This document shows positions 1-7,298 of a stretch of DNA of 64,000 nt, in pieces (within the stretch, counting starts at the first letter, position 1; each line of letters starts with the position of its first letter). The notes under the pieces are model-generated. The model was not told the origin of the DNA. It was given only the letters and a program-made list of their open reading frames with translations, and made no database searches. The stretch is taken from NCBI RefSeq assembly GCF_900100605.1, contig NZ_FNCN01000015.1:62001-126000 (forward strand). Reading direction: 5' to 3'. The DNA is from Sinosporangium album. Lineage in GTDB: Bacteria > Actinomycetota > Actinomycetes > Streptosporangiales > Streptosporangiaceae. The translations under genes and the position numbers were made by a program.

Positions 1-327
1 GTCGGCACGGCGGATGATCCCCGCGTTGTTGAACAGGACGTGCAGACCGCCGAAGGTGTCCACCGCGGCCCGCACGACGCGTGCGCAGTCGTCCTCGACC
101 GACACGTCGGCCGTCACCGCCACCGCCCGGCCGCCCGCCTCGGCGATGTCGCGCGCGGCCGAGGCGGCGCCCGGGCCGTCGAGGTCGGCCACCACGACCG
201 CCGCGCCCTCCCGCGCGAACAGCAGCGCCGTGGCGCGCCCGATCCCGGACGCGCCTCCGGTGACGACGGCCACCTTGTCTTTGAGCTTCACCGCGTCTGT
301 GAGCTTCACCGCGCCTTTGAACGTCAC
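1..327 (-). CDS. SDR family NAD(P)-dependent oxidoreductase, N-terminal part (cut by window edge)
   Basis: Short-chain dehydrogenase/reductase with a Rossmann fold; only the first 109 codons are in the window. The reverse strand reads VAVVTGGASGIGRATALL (glycine-rich TGxxxGIG dinucleotide loop) and later NNAG (the conserved NNAG motif after beta-4). VADLDG after beta-2 carries an acidic residue, which usually favours NAD(H). The catalytic Ser/Tyr/Lys lie beyond the edge. The start is uncertain: three 18-bp near-repeats each begin with an in-frame GTG (at 327, 309 and 291 on the minus strand). I used 327 because a GAAGGG element lies about 10 nt upstream. Substrate cannot be inferred. Confidence 0.85.
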   Translation of the reverse strand, partial: MTFKGAVKLTDAVKLKDKVAVVTGGASGIGRATALLFAREGAAVVVADLDGPGAASAARDIAEAGGRAVAVTADVSVEDDCARVVRAAVDTFGGLHVLFNNAGIIRRAD

Positions 328-420
328 CGCGTCAACACCCTTCGAGAGACCTCACACACCCTCACACAGCAGATAAGAAGATATGCGGTCGGTCTTTCCG
401 GGTGCTCGCGGCCCGCGCGC

Positions 421-1017
421 TCAGGAGGCGGCGTGCGGCTTCAGCGTGAGGCAGGCGACCCTGGCCCCGGCCGTGCCCGCCTCCGGACCCTCAGGGGTGG
501 TCTTGCGCTCATGGATGATCAGGGAGCCGGGCAGCCGGTCGGGGGTGTAGGCCCACGACTGGCGGGCCGTCGCGGTGCCCGCGCCCGTGCCGTCGGTCGT
601 GAAGTCGAGCCAGACCTCGTTGTGGGGGTTGGCCATGTGGTGGCTCGGCGCGCCGGGGGTCTGCGCGTGCTGGTAGTGCGGGCCGGAGTCGTCGGGCTTG
701 GCACCGCAGGGCTTGGTGTGCAGGTGCGCGCCGTAGGTGCGTGAGGGCAGCATGCCCTTGACGGTCAGCGTCGAGACGGTGGTGGAGTCGACCGATTCGG
801 AGACCACCGCGCCCTCCGCGCCCTTGGGCACGAGCTTCGGGTCGTAGGCGACGGCGGTGGCGCCGGGCTTGTAGGGCTCGAACGTGCCACCCCCGGTGAG
901 GCGTATCGCCATCGGGTGGACGGTCGGCGTCGGATCGTGGGCCTCGGGACGGCCGGCCTCCTGGGCCGCCCCGCACCCTGTGGTCAATATGGCCATGAGA
1001 AGTGCGGCGACTCGCAT
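421..1017 (-). CDS. Cu/Zn superoxide dismutase-family lipoprotein
   Basis: About 198 aa. Starts with a short lipoprotein signal (MRVAALLMAILTTGCG; lipobox LTTGC, Cys15). The body has SOD_Cu features: GAHLHTKPCG (paired copper-ligand histidines and the disulfide cysteine), a loop ending in PHNEVWLDF, and IIHE near the C-terminus followed by a late Cys (ARVACL). Predicted role: extracytoplasmic superoxide dismutation, or a copper-binding relative, at the outer face of the membrane. The ATG at 1017 follows GGAGAGGGAA; a longer frame to 1056 exists, but it would put 13 residues ahead of the signal peptide. A perfect 12-bp-arm inverted repeat lies just upstream. Confidence 0.85.
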   Translation of the reverse strand: MRVAALLMAILTTGCGAAQEAGRPEAHDPTPTVHPMAIRLTGGGTFEPYKPGATAVAYDPKLVPKGAEGAVVSESVDSTTVSTLTVKGMLPSRTYGAHLHTKPCGAKPDDSGPHYQHAQTPGAPSHHMANPHNEVWLDFTTDGTGAGTATARQSWAYTPDRLPGSLIIHERKTTPEGPEAGTAGARVACLTLKPHAAS

Positions 1018-1046
1018 TTCCCTCTCCTCGGTGAGCAGACGTGTGA

Positions 1047-1074
1047 GCTCGACCACTCTAATGAGTGGTCGAGC
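1047..1074. promoter_or_regulatory. Perfect inverted repeat upstream of the superoxide dismutase gene
   Basis: GCTCGACCACTC, a 4-nt TAAT loop, then its exact reverse complement (12-bp arms). It lies 30 nt upstream of the start codon of the dismutase-like gene and right behind its ribosome binding site. The size and position suit a repressor operator (TetR-like) or a 5' UTR hairpin; no regulator gene is adjacent. Confidence 0.5.
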
Positions 1075-1137
1075 CGTTACGCACCGTGAAGCGCCGCCGG
1101 GCCGGGAAGCCTGACGCGACCCTGGGACTCCACCTAC

Positions 1138-1186
1138 CTGTGCCCCTGTGCCCCTGTGCCCCTGTGCCCCTATGGCCCTATGCCCC
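1138..1186. repeat. 8-bp tandem repeat (CTGTGCCC)
   Basis: Four exact copies of an 8-bp unit followed by two degenerate copies, between the dismutase promoter and the end of the dehydratase gene. No coding role is visible. Confidence 0.8.
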
Positions 1187-1471
1187 GTGCTCGGCGGCGA
1201 TGCGGTCGATGTCGGCCGCGAGCTCGAAGTCGCGCCCGGTCAGGCCACCCGCGTCATGCGTCGTCAGGGCGAGGTGGAGCCGGCGCCACCGGATGTCGAT
1301 GTCGGGGTGGTGGTTGATCTCCTCCGCGCGTACGGCGATGGCGTCCACAATGCGGATCGCCGTGGGGAAGTCGGGCGCCGCCACCGTGCGGCGGATCTCG
1401 TTCCCCTCGCGCCGCCACTCGGGCACGCCCGCGAGGCGCTCGCTCACCGCGTCGTCGTCAAGCAGTTTCAT
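1178..1471 (-). CDS. 4a-hydroxytetrahydrobiopterin dehydratase (pterin-4a-carbinolamine dehydratase)
   Basis: 97 aa, the usual length of the PCD/DCoH family. It dehydrates 4a-hydroxytetrahydropterin so that the cofactor of aromatic amino acid hydroxylases can be recycled. The signature EINHHPDIDIRWRRLHLALTT (catalytic histidine pair, then H near HLALTTHD) is intact, followed by GGLTGRDFELA as in family members. It is a stand-alone cytosolic enzyme; no aromatic hydroxylase is seen nearby. Start ATG at 1471. Confidence 0.93.
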   Translation of the reverse strand: MKLLDDDAVSERLAGVPEWRREGNEIRRTVAAPDFPTAIRIVDAIAVRAEEINHHPDIDIRWRRLHLALTTHDAGGLTGRDFELAADIDRIAAEHGA

Positions 1472-1604
1472 CGCACCAGGACATCACGGGGCGGCCCCGT
1501 CGCGTCAACCGGCCCCGCCCTATGATCGCCCGGCCAGATCGAGGGGCCCGTGCCGTACGGCTCACGCCGTACGGCAGGGTGCTTTCCCGAACCCCTCCTT
1601 GCCC

Positions 1605-2513
1605 CTACTTGACGGCGCCGGAGGTCAGGCCGGACTGGATCTGGCGCTGGAACACCACGTACACGATGAGCATCGGGATGATCGCCATGCTCAGGGCCGC
1701 GAACAGCCCGGGCCAGTCGGCCTCATAGCCGGCGATGACCGAGATATCAGCGATGCCCTGGGTGATCACCCATTTATCCCTGTCCTCGGCAAGGAGGACC
1801 AGTGGCAGGAGGTACTGGTTCCACTGGCCGAGCACGTTGAAGATCGTGATACTGACCACACCCGGCTTGGCCATGGGCAGCATGATCTGGAAGAACGTGC
1901 GCGTGTGCGACGCTCCGTCGATCATGGCCGCCTCCCCCACCGAGGTGGGCAGGTTCCTGAAGAAGGCCGTCATGAAGAGCACGGTGAACGGCATCGAGTA
2001 CGCCACATAGACCAGGACCAGCCCGATGTGGCTGTTGAGCAGGCCGAGGTCCTCCACGACGAAGAACAGCGGCATCATCGCCAGGAATACCGGGAAGGCC
2101 AGCCCCGAGACGAACACCACATACACGATCTTGCTACCGGGGAACGTGTATCTGGCGAGGACGTACGCCGCCATCGAACCGAACAGCATGGTGAGGAGGG
2201 TGCCCGCGCTCACCACGATGACGGTGTTGAGCATGTACTTGCCGACCTGGGCGGTCTCCCAGGCCCGCCCCCAGCTCTCGGTCCGGAGCTCGGCGGGAAG
2301 TGACCAGGAGTTCCCGAAGATCTCCGTGTTGGTCTTGAAGGAGGACAGGAACGTCCAGATCAGCGGGAAGATCGTGATGACCCCCCAGAGCGCCAGCGCC
2401 GCGTGGGCGAGGCCGCTGAGGGGGTTGGCCTTCGGGCGCGGGGGGCGAGTGCCGCCTCCGGCCGCGGGCGAGGGCTTCCGGGTGCTTGAAGCATCGTGGG
2501 TTTTGATCGCCAT
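1605..2513 (-). CDS. ngcG: Carbohydrate ABC transporter permease (NgcG/MalG-type)
   Basis: 302 aa inner-membrane permease of the MalG class with about six membrane spans. The EAA loop that contacts the ATPase is visible as EAAMIDGASHTRTFFQIMLP. A proline-rich cytoplasmic N-terminus of about 30 residues precedes the first span. Third gene of a three-gene operon; its start is 3 nt from the stop of the partner permease. No ATPase gene is present, as expected if the shared MsiK-type ATPase is used (known for NgcEFG in Streptomyces). The NgcG name rests on the binding protein being NgcE-like. Confidence 0.85.
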   Translation of the reverse strand: MAIKTHDASSTRKPSPAAGGGTRPPRPKANPLSGLAHAALALWGVITIFPLIWTFLSSFKTNTEIFGNSWSLPAELRTESWGRAWETAQVGKYMLNTVIVVSAGTLLTMLFGSMAAYVLARYTFPGSKIVYVVFVSGLAFPVFLAMMPLFFVVEDLGLLNSHIGLVLVYVAYSMPFTVLFMTAFFRNLPTSVGEAAMIDGASHTRTFFQIMLPMAKPGVVSITIFNVLGQWNQYLLPLVLLAEDRDKWVITQGIADISVIAGYEADWPGLFAALSMAIIPMLIVYVVFQRQIQSGLTSGAVK

Positions 2514-2516
2514 GGC

Positions 2517-3431
2517 TCAGAACTCGATCTTCTCTCGGCGCGACACACGCAGGGCCAGGACCGCGAAGGTGATCGTCATGAAGAACAGCGCCACACCCAT
2601 CGCCGAGGCGTATCCGAACTCGGAGTAGCTGAACGCCGTCTTCCAGATTTCGAGCGGCAGCACCGCGGTCGAGTTGTCAGGTCCGCCGCGGTCCACCGAG
2701 AGCACCTGCACGAGGGCGAAGCCGTCGAAGGCGGCGATGCTCAGGTAGATCCAGCCGACCTGCAGCGTGTCCCACAGGAGCGGGAGCGTGATGCTGAAGA
2801 ACAGCCGGAACCGGCCCGCGCCGTCCAGCGCGGCGGCCTCGAAGACGTCCTTGGGGATCGCCGCCATGCCGGCGGAGAACAGCACGACATAGAAGCCGAC
2901 GGCCTGCCAGACCATGACCCCGATGATCGCCCAGAAGGCGATGCTCGGCTCGGTCAGCCAGCCGATGGGCTCTAGGCCGATGGCGATCAACGCGCCGTTG
3001 ATGATGCCGCCCTCGTCAGGGCGGTAGACCGCCTGGAACAGCACGCCGACGATGGCCACGGCGAGGACCTGGGGGAAGAAGAACACCACCCGGTAGAACT
3101 TCGACCCCCAGACCCCGCGCAACTTTCCGCCCTTGCTGCCCCCTCCCAGGTTGAGCAGGAAGGAGAAGAAGAGCGCCAGTGAGAGCACGAGAAGCGGCAG
3201 CGCGATCAGGAGCAGCACGTGGTTGCGCACGGCCTTCCAGAAGACCTCGTCCTCAAAAAGCCGCGTGTAGTTGCTGAAGCCCGAGAAGCTCGGGAACGCC
3301 GACACTCCCCCCCAGTCGGTTAAGGAGAGGTAGAACGCCTGTACATACGGGCTGATCACAAAAACCACGTACAGGATCACCGGTATGGCGAGGAACCCGG
3401 TGATGAATCCGTACTCGCGCAGTCGCCTCAT
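2517..3431 (-). CDS. ngcF: Carbohydrate ABC transporter permease (NgcF/MalF-type)
   Basis: 304 aa membrane permease with six hydrophobic segments and an EAA loop (FEAAALDGAGRFRLFFSITLP) near residue 195. It pairs with the downstream permease to form the translocation channel. Its start is 3 nt from the stop of the binding-protein gene, so the three are surely co-transcribed. Substrate assignment (GlcNAc and chitobiose) is inferred from the binding protein and from DasR-like sites upstream. Confidence 0.85.
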   Translation of the reverse strand: MRRLREYGFITGFLAIPVILYVVFVISPYVQAFYLSLTDWGGVSAFPSFSGFSNYTRLFEDEVFWKAVRNHVLLLIALPLLVLSLALFFSFLLNLGGGSKGGKLRGVWGSKFYRVVFFFPQVLAVAIVGVLFQAVYRPDEGGIINGALIAIGLEPIGWLTEPSIAFWAIIGVMVWQAVGFYVVLFSAGMAAIPKDVFEAAALDGAGRFRLFFSITLPLLWDTLQVGWIYLSIAAFDGFALVQVLSVDRGGPDNSTAVLPLEIWKTAFSYSEFGYASAMGVALFFMTITFAVLALRVSRREKIEF

Positions 3432-3434
3432 GGA

Positions 3435-4889
3435 TCAGGCCGTCCGCGTCTGCTTTGTGATCTTGCTGTCCTTCTTGGTCTCGTCGGCCTTCTTCTGCAT
3501 GTTCTCGCAGAACTCGGCGGGCGTGATCCGACCGGCCATGACCGCGTTGGTCTGCGTCTGGGAGTAGTCGTAGAGCTTGCGGTACCAGCCCTCGTAGCGC
3601 GCCGGCGTGATGATGTTCTGTCCCGCCACCTCCTGAGCCTTGGCGGCGCTCTTCAGCCCCGGGGGAAGGTCGACGCCGTCGGAAGAGCCGACCACCACGG
3701 TGAGGTTCTTGGTCTTCTCCGTGAACGCCTTGGCCCCCTCAAGGGACAGCATCTGGCGGAGGTACTCCATCCCGCCGGCCTTGTTCTTGCCCTTCTCCGA
3801 GACGAAGAAGTTCTCACCGGCGCCCGCGAAGATGGCCTCGGCCGGCATCTTGTCGGCCGCGGTCACGCTGGGGATGGGCATGACGGCGTACTCGAACTTG
3901 CCCGCCGGGATCTCCTTGGTCATCTCGTTCTCGATCCAGGAGCCGGTCGGGTAGAACGCGACCTTGTCCTGGAGCTGCCTGACCTGGGTCTCGGTGTGGT
4001 TGAGGCCGAAGTAGGCCTTGTCGCCGTACTTCTTCTGCAGGTCGGCCCAGGCGGTGACGGCCTGCAGCATGGCGGGGTTCTGCCAGGCGCCGTCGACCAG
4101 GTTGTCGATGTCGATGATGACCTGGTTGCCGCCGATCTTGGCGGCGGTGTAGAGGAGGTTCCAGGTCTGGTAGTACGGCCCGACCTGCCCGGGGTAGGCG
4201 AACGGCGTGATGCCCGCCCCCTTGAGCTGCTCGCAGAGCGCGAGGAACGCGTCCCAGGTGGTCGGCACCTGGTAGCCCTTGTCCGCGAAGAGCTTGGCGT
4301 TGTACCAGAGCCCGCGGTGCGACAGCGTGTAGTTGAGGATGTACGGCTTGCCGGCGATCAGGCCCTCCTCGATCACGCCGGTCACCAGGGTGTCTCTGAC
4401 CTTCTTGCTCGGGTCGTGGACGGAGGGCGCGTCGTAGAGCGCGGTGAGGTCGGCCAGGTGGCCCGCCTGCTGGAGGGCCGAGGTGTCGATGGACTCCGGT
4501 CCGGAGTTGTTCACGACGTCGGGCACGTCGCCGCTGACGAACCGCGGGCGGAGCTGGCCGCCGATCCGCTGCGTGGGGACATGCTTGATGGCGGCCTGGG
4601 GGAACGCCTTCTTGTAGAGCGGCTGGTGGATCTCCGTGGCGTAGGCGTCGGTGTAGCCGCCGCTGAAGATGACGACTTCGAGCTGCTGCGACGCGTTGAC
4701 CCCGAACGGGTTGTCCGCCGAGATCGGGGCGGCGCTGCCCGCAGGGGTGGGCGTGGACGTGCCGCCACCGCCTGTGGCGCACGAGGCCAGGAGGCCGGCG
4801 CCTGGGCCTGCCATGAAGGCGGTCAGACCGATACGGCGGAGCGCCTGCCGCCGGTCGATGTCTCGGGGCGTGCCGGCGGAGTGGGACAT
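3435..4889 (-). CDS. ngcE: NgcE-type N-acetylglucosamine/diacetylchitobiose-binding lipoprotein
   Basis: 484 aa solute-binding protein. The N-terminus has RRQALRR (twin arginine) and LLASC (lipobox, Cys37), so it is probably a Tat-exported lipoprotein. The mature part follows the NgcE pattern I recall from Streptomyces: ADNPFGV, EVVIFSGG, PRFVSGDVPDVVNNSG, DPSKKVRDTL, SWIENEMTK and LPPGLKSA occur in that order. It captures GlcNAc or chito-oligosaccharides outside the cell for the two downstream permeases. ATG 4889 is chosen because AGGAGGG lies 6 nt before it; a longer frame to 4973 would run through the operator. Regulation: a ROK-like palindrome, a clear promoter and two DasR-like boxes lie upstream. 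Confidence 0.88.
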   Translation of the reverse strand: MSHSAGTPRDIDRRQALRRIGLTAFMAGPGAGLLASCATGGGGTSTPTPAGSAAPISADNPFGVNASQQLEVVIFSGGYTDAYATEIHQPLYKKAFPQAAIKHVPTQRIGGQLRPRFVSGDVPDVVNNSGPESIDTSALQQAGHLADLTALYDAPSVHDPSKKVRDTLVTGVIEEGLIAGKPYILNYTLSHRGLWYNAKLFADKGYQVPTTWDAFLALCEQLKGAGITPFAYPGQVGPYYQTWNLLYTAAKIGGNQVIIDIDNLVDGAWQNPAMLQAVTAWADLQKKYGDKAYFGLNHTETQVRQLQDKVAFYPTGSWIENEMTKEIPAGKFEYAVMPIPSVTAADKMPAEAIFAGAGENFFVSEKGKNKAGGMEYLRQMLSLEGAKAFTEKTKNLTVVVGSSDGVDLPPGLKSAAKAQEVAGQNIITPARYEGWYRKLYDYSQTQTNAVMAGRITPAEFCENMQKKADETKKDSKITKQTRTA

Positions 4890-4915
4890 GCAGCCCTCCT
4901 GGAGTACAGGACAAA

Positions 4916-4930
4916 TAGGAAAGTTTCCTA
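4916..4930. promoter_or_regulatory. ROK-repressor-like palindrome upstream of ngcE
   Basis: TAGGAAAGTTTCCTA, 7-bp arms around a central base, between the predicted transcription start and the ribosome binding site of ngcE. Palindromes of this TTAGGAAA/TTTCCTAA type are typical of ROK-family sugar repressors in actinobacteria (general knowledge). No ROK gene is in the window. Confidence 0.6.
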
Positions 4931-4943
4931 AACGTTTGCCCGC

Positions 4944-4973
4944 AACGTACGGATCCCCGCCGAGAGTCGTCAA
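4944..4973 (-). promoter_or_regulatory. Putative ngcE promoter
   Basis: On the minus strand TTGACG (4973-4968), an 18-nt spacer and TACGTT (4949-4944). It sits between the DasR-like box at 4985-4996 and the ROK-like palindrome at 4916-4930, so both operators flank the core promoter. Confidence 0.5.
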
Positions 4974-4984
4974 GAGGAAGTCCG

Positions 4985-4996
4985 CGGTCTAGACCG
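4985..4996. promoter_or_regulatory. DasR-responsive element (dre)-like box, promoter-proximal
   Basis: CGGTCTAGACCG, a perfect 12-bp palindrome that matches the core of the dre consensus (TGGTCTAGACCA). DasR is the GntR-family GlcNAc-6-P-sensing repressor of amino-sugar uptake in actinomycetes. The box lies 11 nt upstream of the ngcE -35 element. Confidence 0.75.
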
Positions 4997-5105
4997 AGCT
5001 GTAACGGAGCCGCGACATTCCGACGAGAACAAAGGAAACCGTAGTACACCCCTGCCAGATTTGTCCGGAAATAAGGCATATGTCGGTGAAGCTGGAGGCC
5101 CATCT

Positions 5106-5117
5106 TGGTCTAGACCG
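5106..5117. promoter_or_regulatory. Second dre-like box
   Basis: TGGTCTAGACCG, 11 of 12 positions match TGGTCTAGACCA. It lies 110 bp further upstream, in the divergent region between ngcE and the DUF4032 gene, so it could act on either or allow looping with the first box. Confidence 0.72.
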
Positions 5118-5255
5118 TGCCCAGCCTGCCTCACCGCAGGGGTGCCCCGCCACCCTGAACCGGAACTCTCCGGCAAGCGATACCGTCGTTCCACCACGAA
5201 CCCCAACAGTCACCCCCTAAGCCCCACACAGCACGCTGAAAGGCGAAGAGCAGCC

Positions 5256-6545
5256 ATGGTGCGGCAATCTCATCCGGATGGCGGAGCGGAAAGACAGCTC
5301 ATCGGGCGTGCCATGGGCGCGGCCTCCCTGCAGTTGATCGGCGCTCCCGGCGACCCCGACCTGATCACCCTCCCCTGGGACGTCCCGCTGGAGAACTGGC
5401 CGGAGCACCGCCTCGTGGCGCTGCCGCGCGGCATCTCACGCCACGTGGTGAGGTTCGCCCGGCTCAGCGGCAAGGTGTACGCGATCAAGGAGATCAGCGA
5501 GCGCTACGCGAGACGGGAGTATCGCCTGCTCTGGGACCTGGCCCGGCTCGACGCGCCCGCCGTGGAGCCCGTCGCGGTGATCACCGGGCGCACCGGAGTG
5601 GACGGCGAGCCCCTGGACTCGGCCCTGGTGACCAGACACCTGCAGTTCTCACTCCCCTATCGGGCAGTGATGTCGGGCACACTTCGCCCCGACACCCTCA
5701 CCCGGCTGATCGACGCCCTCGCGGTGCTCCTGGTGAGACTCCACCTGAACGGGTTCTACTGGGGCGACTGCTCGCTGTCGAACACGCTGTTCCGCCGGGA
5801 CGCCGGGGCGTTCGCGGCCTACCTGGTGGACGCGGAGACCGGCGAACTGCACCCGATGATCAGCGAGGGGCAGCGCGCGCACGACATCGAGCTGGCCCAC
5901 GTGAACATCTTCGGCGAGCTGCTCGACCTCGAAGCGGGCGGACTGCTGCACCCGTCCACCGACCCCATGGAGGTCGCCGAGCTGATCTGCGAGCGCTATC
6001 AGCGGCTCTGGGCGGAGATCACCCAGGACGAGATCATCGAGGAGCTCGACTGGCACCGTGTCGAGCAGCGGGTACGGCGGCTCAACGACCTCGGATTCGA
6101 CGTGGCCGAGATGATGGTGCGGCGCAAGGTCGGAACCGGCCGCCTCATCGTCCGGCCCAAAGTCGTCGACGCGGGCCACCACCAGCGCCGCCTGCTGCGC
6201 CTCACCGGGCTGGACGTCGAGGAGAACCAGGCCAGGAGGCTGCTCAATGACCTCGACTCGTTCCGGGTGGCCAAAAACCTGCGGCACGAGGACGAGGCCA
6301 TCGTGGCCCACCGCTGGCTGGCCGAGGTGTTCCACCCGGCTGTGGACAGCGTGCCGACCGAGCTGCGGCACAAACTCACCCCGGCGCAGCTCTTCCATGA
6401 GCTGCTCGACCACCGGTGGTTCCTCTCCGAGGCGGCGGGGCGAGATGTCGGACTTGAGCACTCGGTCGCGTCCTACGTGAACAATGTGCTCGTCTACAAA
6501 CCCGACGAGCAGGCCGTGCTTCCCAAGGCGGAATACGAGGATTAA
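5256..6545 (+). CDS. DUF4032 domain protein (kinase-like fold)
   Basis: 429 aa. The first two thirds resemble a lipopolysaccharide-kinase/protein-kinase-like fold: VRFARLSGKVYAIKEI supplies a lysine at the ATP-site position, WGDCSLSNTLF stands where kinases have HGDLxxxN, and YLVDAETGEL resembles the metal-binding D-x-G segment. The last third (about 280-420) matches the DUF4032 C-terminal region. Substrate is unknown. A frame to 5061 exists, but it would place a dre-like box inside the gene, so ATG 5256 is preferred. It diverges from ngcE; whether it shares that regulation is open. Confidence 0.8.
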   Translation: MVRQSHPDGGAERQLIGRAMGAASLQLIGAPGDPDLITLPWDVPLENWPEHRLVALPRGISRHVVRFARLSGKVYAIKEISERYARREYRLLWDLARLDAPAVEPVAVITGRTGVDGEPLDSALVTRHLQFSLPYRAVMSGTLRPDTLTRLIDALAVLLVRLHLNGFYWGDCSLSNTLFRRDAGAFAAYLVDAETGELHPMISEGQRAHDIELAHVNIFGELLDLEAGGLLHPSTDPMEVAELICERYQRLWAEITQDEIIEELDWHRVEQRVRRLNDLGFDVAEMMVRRKVGTGRLIVRPKVVDAGHHQRRLLRLTGLDVEENQARRLLNDLDSFRVAKNLRHEDEAIVAHRWLAEVFHPAVDSVPTELRHKLTPAQLFHELLDHRWFLSEAAGRDVGLEHSVASYVNNVLVYKPDEQAVLPKAEYED

Positions 6546-6925
6546 TCCTCCGCGCGGTGCGGGGCTGTGCCGTACGTCACTGTGAAGCGCCGGCGGCTCG
6601 ACGAACACGTGTCCAAAGCCACCTCAAGCAGGAGCATCAACCAAACAATCGATCAACTGGGGCTATATCAGTCGATATTTCGATTTCCTGGTGAAGGTAT
6701 TCGGCGGCATCTCTCCAGCCGGGTGTGGTTCTTTACACCAAGTGATCGATCCTTCCTTCTGCTGATAACTCCACTCCAAGACTGACAGGTGATCTTTCAG
6801 CATCGGCACCTACGCTGTCGGGTCGGAAGTGTGAGACGGTCCGCGTCCATGGCGAGGGAGTGTCCGTGCCGAATCGCGACCCCGGGCTGTCGGCCGTGCC
6901 AGAGCAAACCCAGAGGGAGTCCGCG
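6546..6925. other. Intergenic, comparatively AT-rich
   Basis: About 380 nt between the DUF4032 gene and a small protein gene. Base composition is visibly lower in GC than the flanks around 6640-6790. I see no convincing gene or RNA structure. It probably holds the promoter of the downstream small gene; a GTG at 6866 with GAGGGAG before it would extend that gene by 20 codons. Confidence 0.5.
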
Positions 6926-7102
6926 ATGCACGTGATGATGGAGAACCTGCCCCGGCGGACGGACCAGTCCGGCCCGAGGCATCTCCCAGGAGCCCACGGC
7001 AGCCGCACGCCCTATCCCATCGACTGGCCGCTCGTCAGCGGCGACCCGCACGACCTGGCGCTGCTGATCCGGATCAAGAACGCGCTGCAGGCGCTCAGAT
7101 AG
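6926..7102 (+). CDS. Small hypothetical protein
   Basis: 58 aa starting MHVMMENLPRR and ending LLIRIKNALQALR, with an amphipathic helix at the end. No family recognised. ATG 6926 follows AGAGGGAG at a spacing of 6 nt, a strong ribosome binding site. A longer version from GTG 6866 (78 aa) is also possible. A stable hairpin follows the stop by 25 nt, which supports a real monocistronic transcript. Confidence 0.55.
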   Translation: MHVMMENLPRRTDQSGPRHLPGAHGSRTPYPIDWPLVSGDPHDLALLIRIKNALQALR

Positions 7103-7126
7103 CCGACCGAGCTCATATGGAGGGGG

Positions 7127-7165
7127 ATGTACGGCCCACGCCCGCACAGGGTGCGGGCCGTACAT
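7127..7165 (+). terminator. Hairpin after the small gene
   Basis: ATGTACGGCCC pairs with GGGCCGTACAT; inside, GCCCGCAC and GTGCGGGC can form an alternative register. It lies just before a tandem-repeat block in the convergent region. Confidence 0.6.
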
Positions 7166-7182
7166 CATTGCGTGGCGCAGTA

Positions 7183-7272
7183 TGTCCGAGCGGCGCAGCG
7201 TGTCCGAGCGGCGCAGCGTGTCCGAGCAGCGCAGCGTGTCCGAGCAGCGCAGCGTGTCCGAGCAGCGCAGCG
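7183..7272. repeat. 18-bp tandem repeat, five units
   Basis: Five end-to-end units of TGTCCGAGCGGCGCAGCG (units 1-2 have G, units 3-5 have A at position 10), between two converging genes. There are no spacers, so it is a minisatellite rather than a CRISPR. Open in several frames because 18 is a multiple of 3, but there is no sign of coding. Confidence 0.9.
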
Positions 7273-7298
7273 CGGCGGGACGGCTTCGCCGTCCGCGG

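Noticed and set aside
7183-7272. CRISPR array or repeat protein in the 18-bp block
   Set aside because: Units are directly adjacent with no spacers, and the open frames arise only because the unit is a multiple of three.
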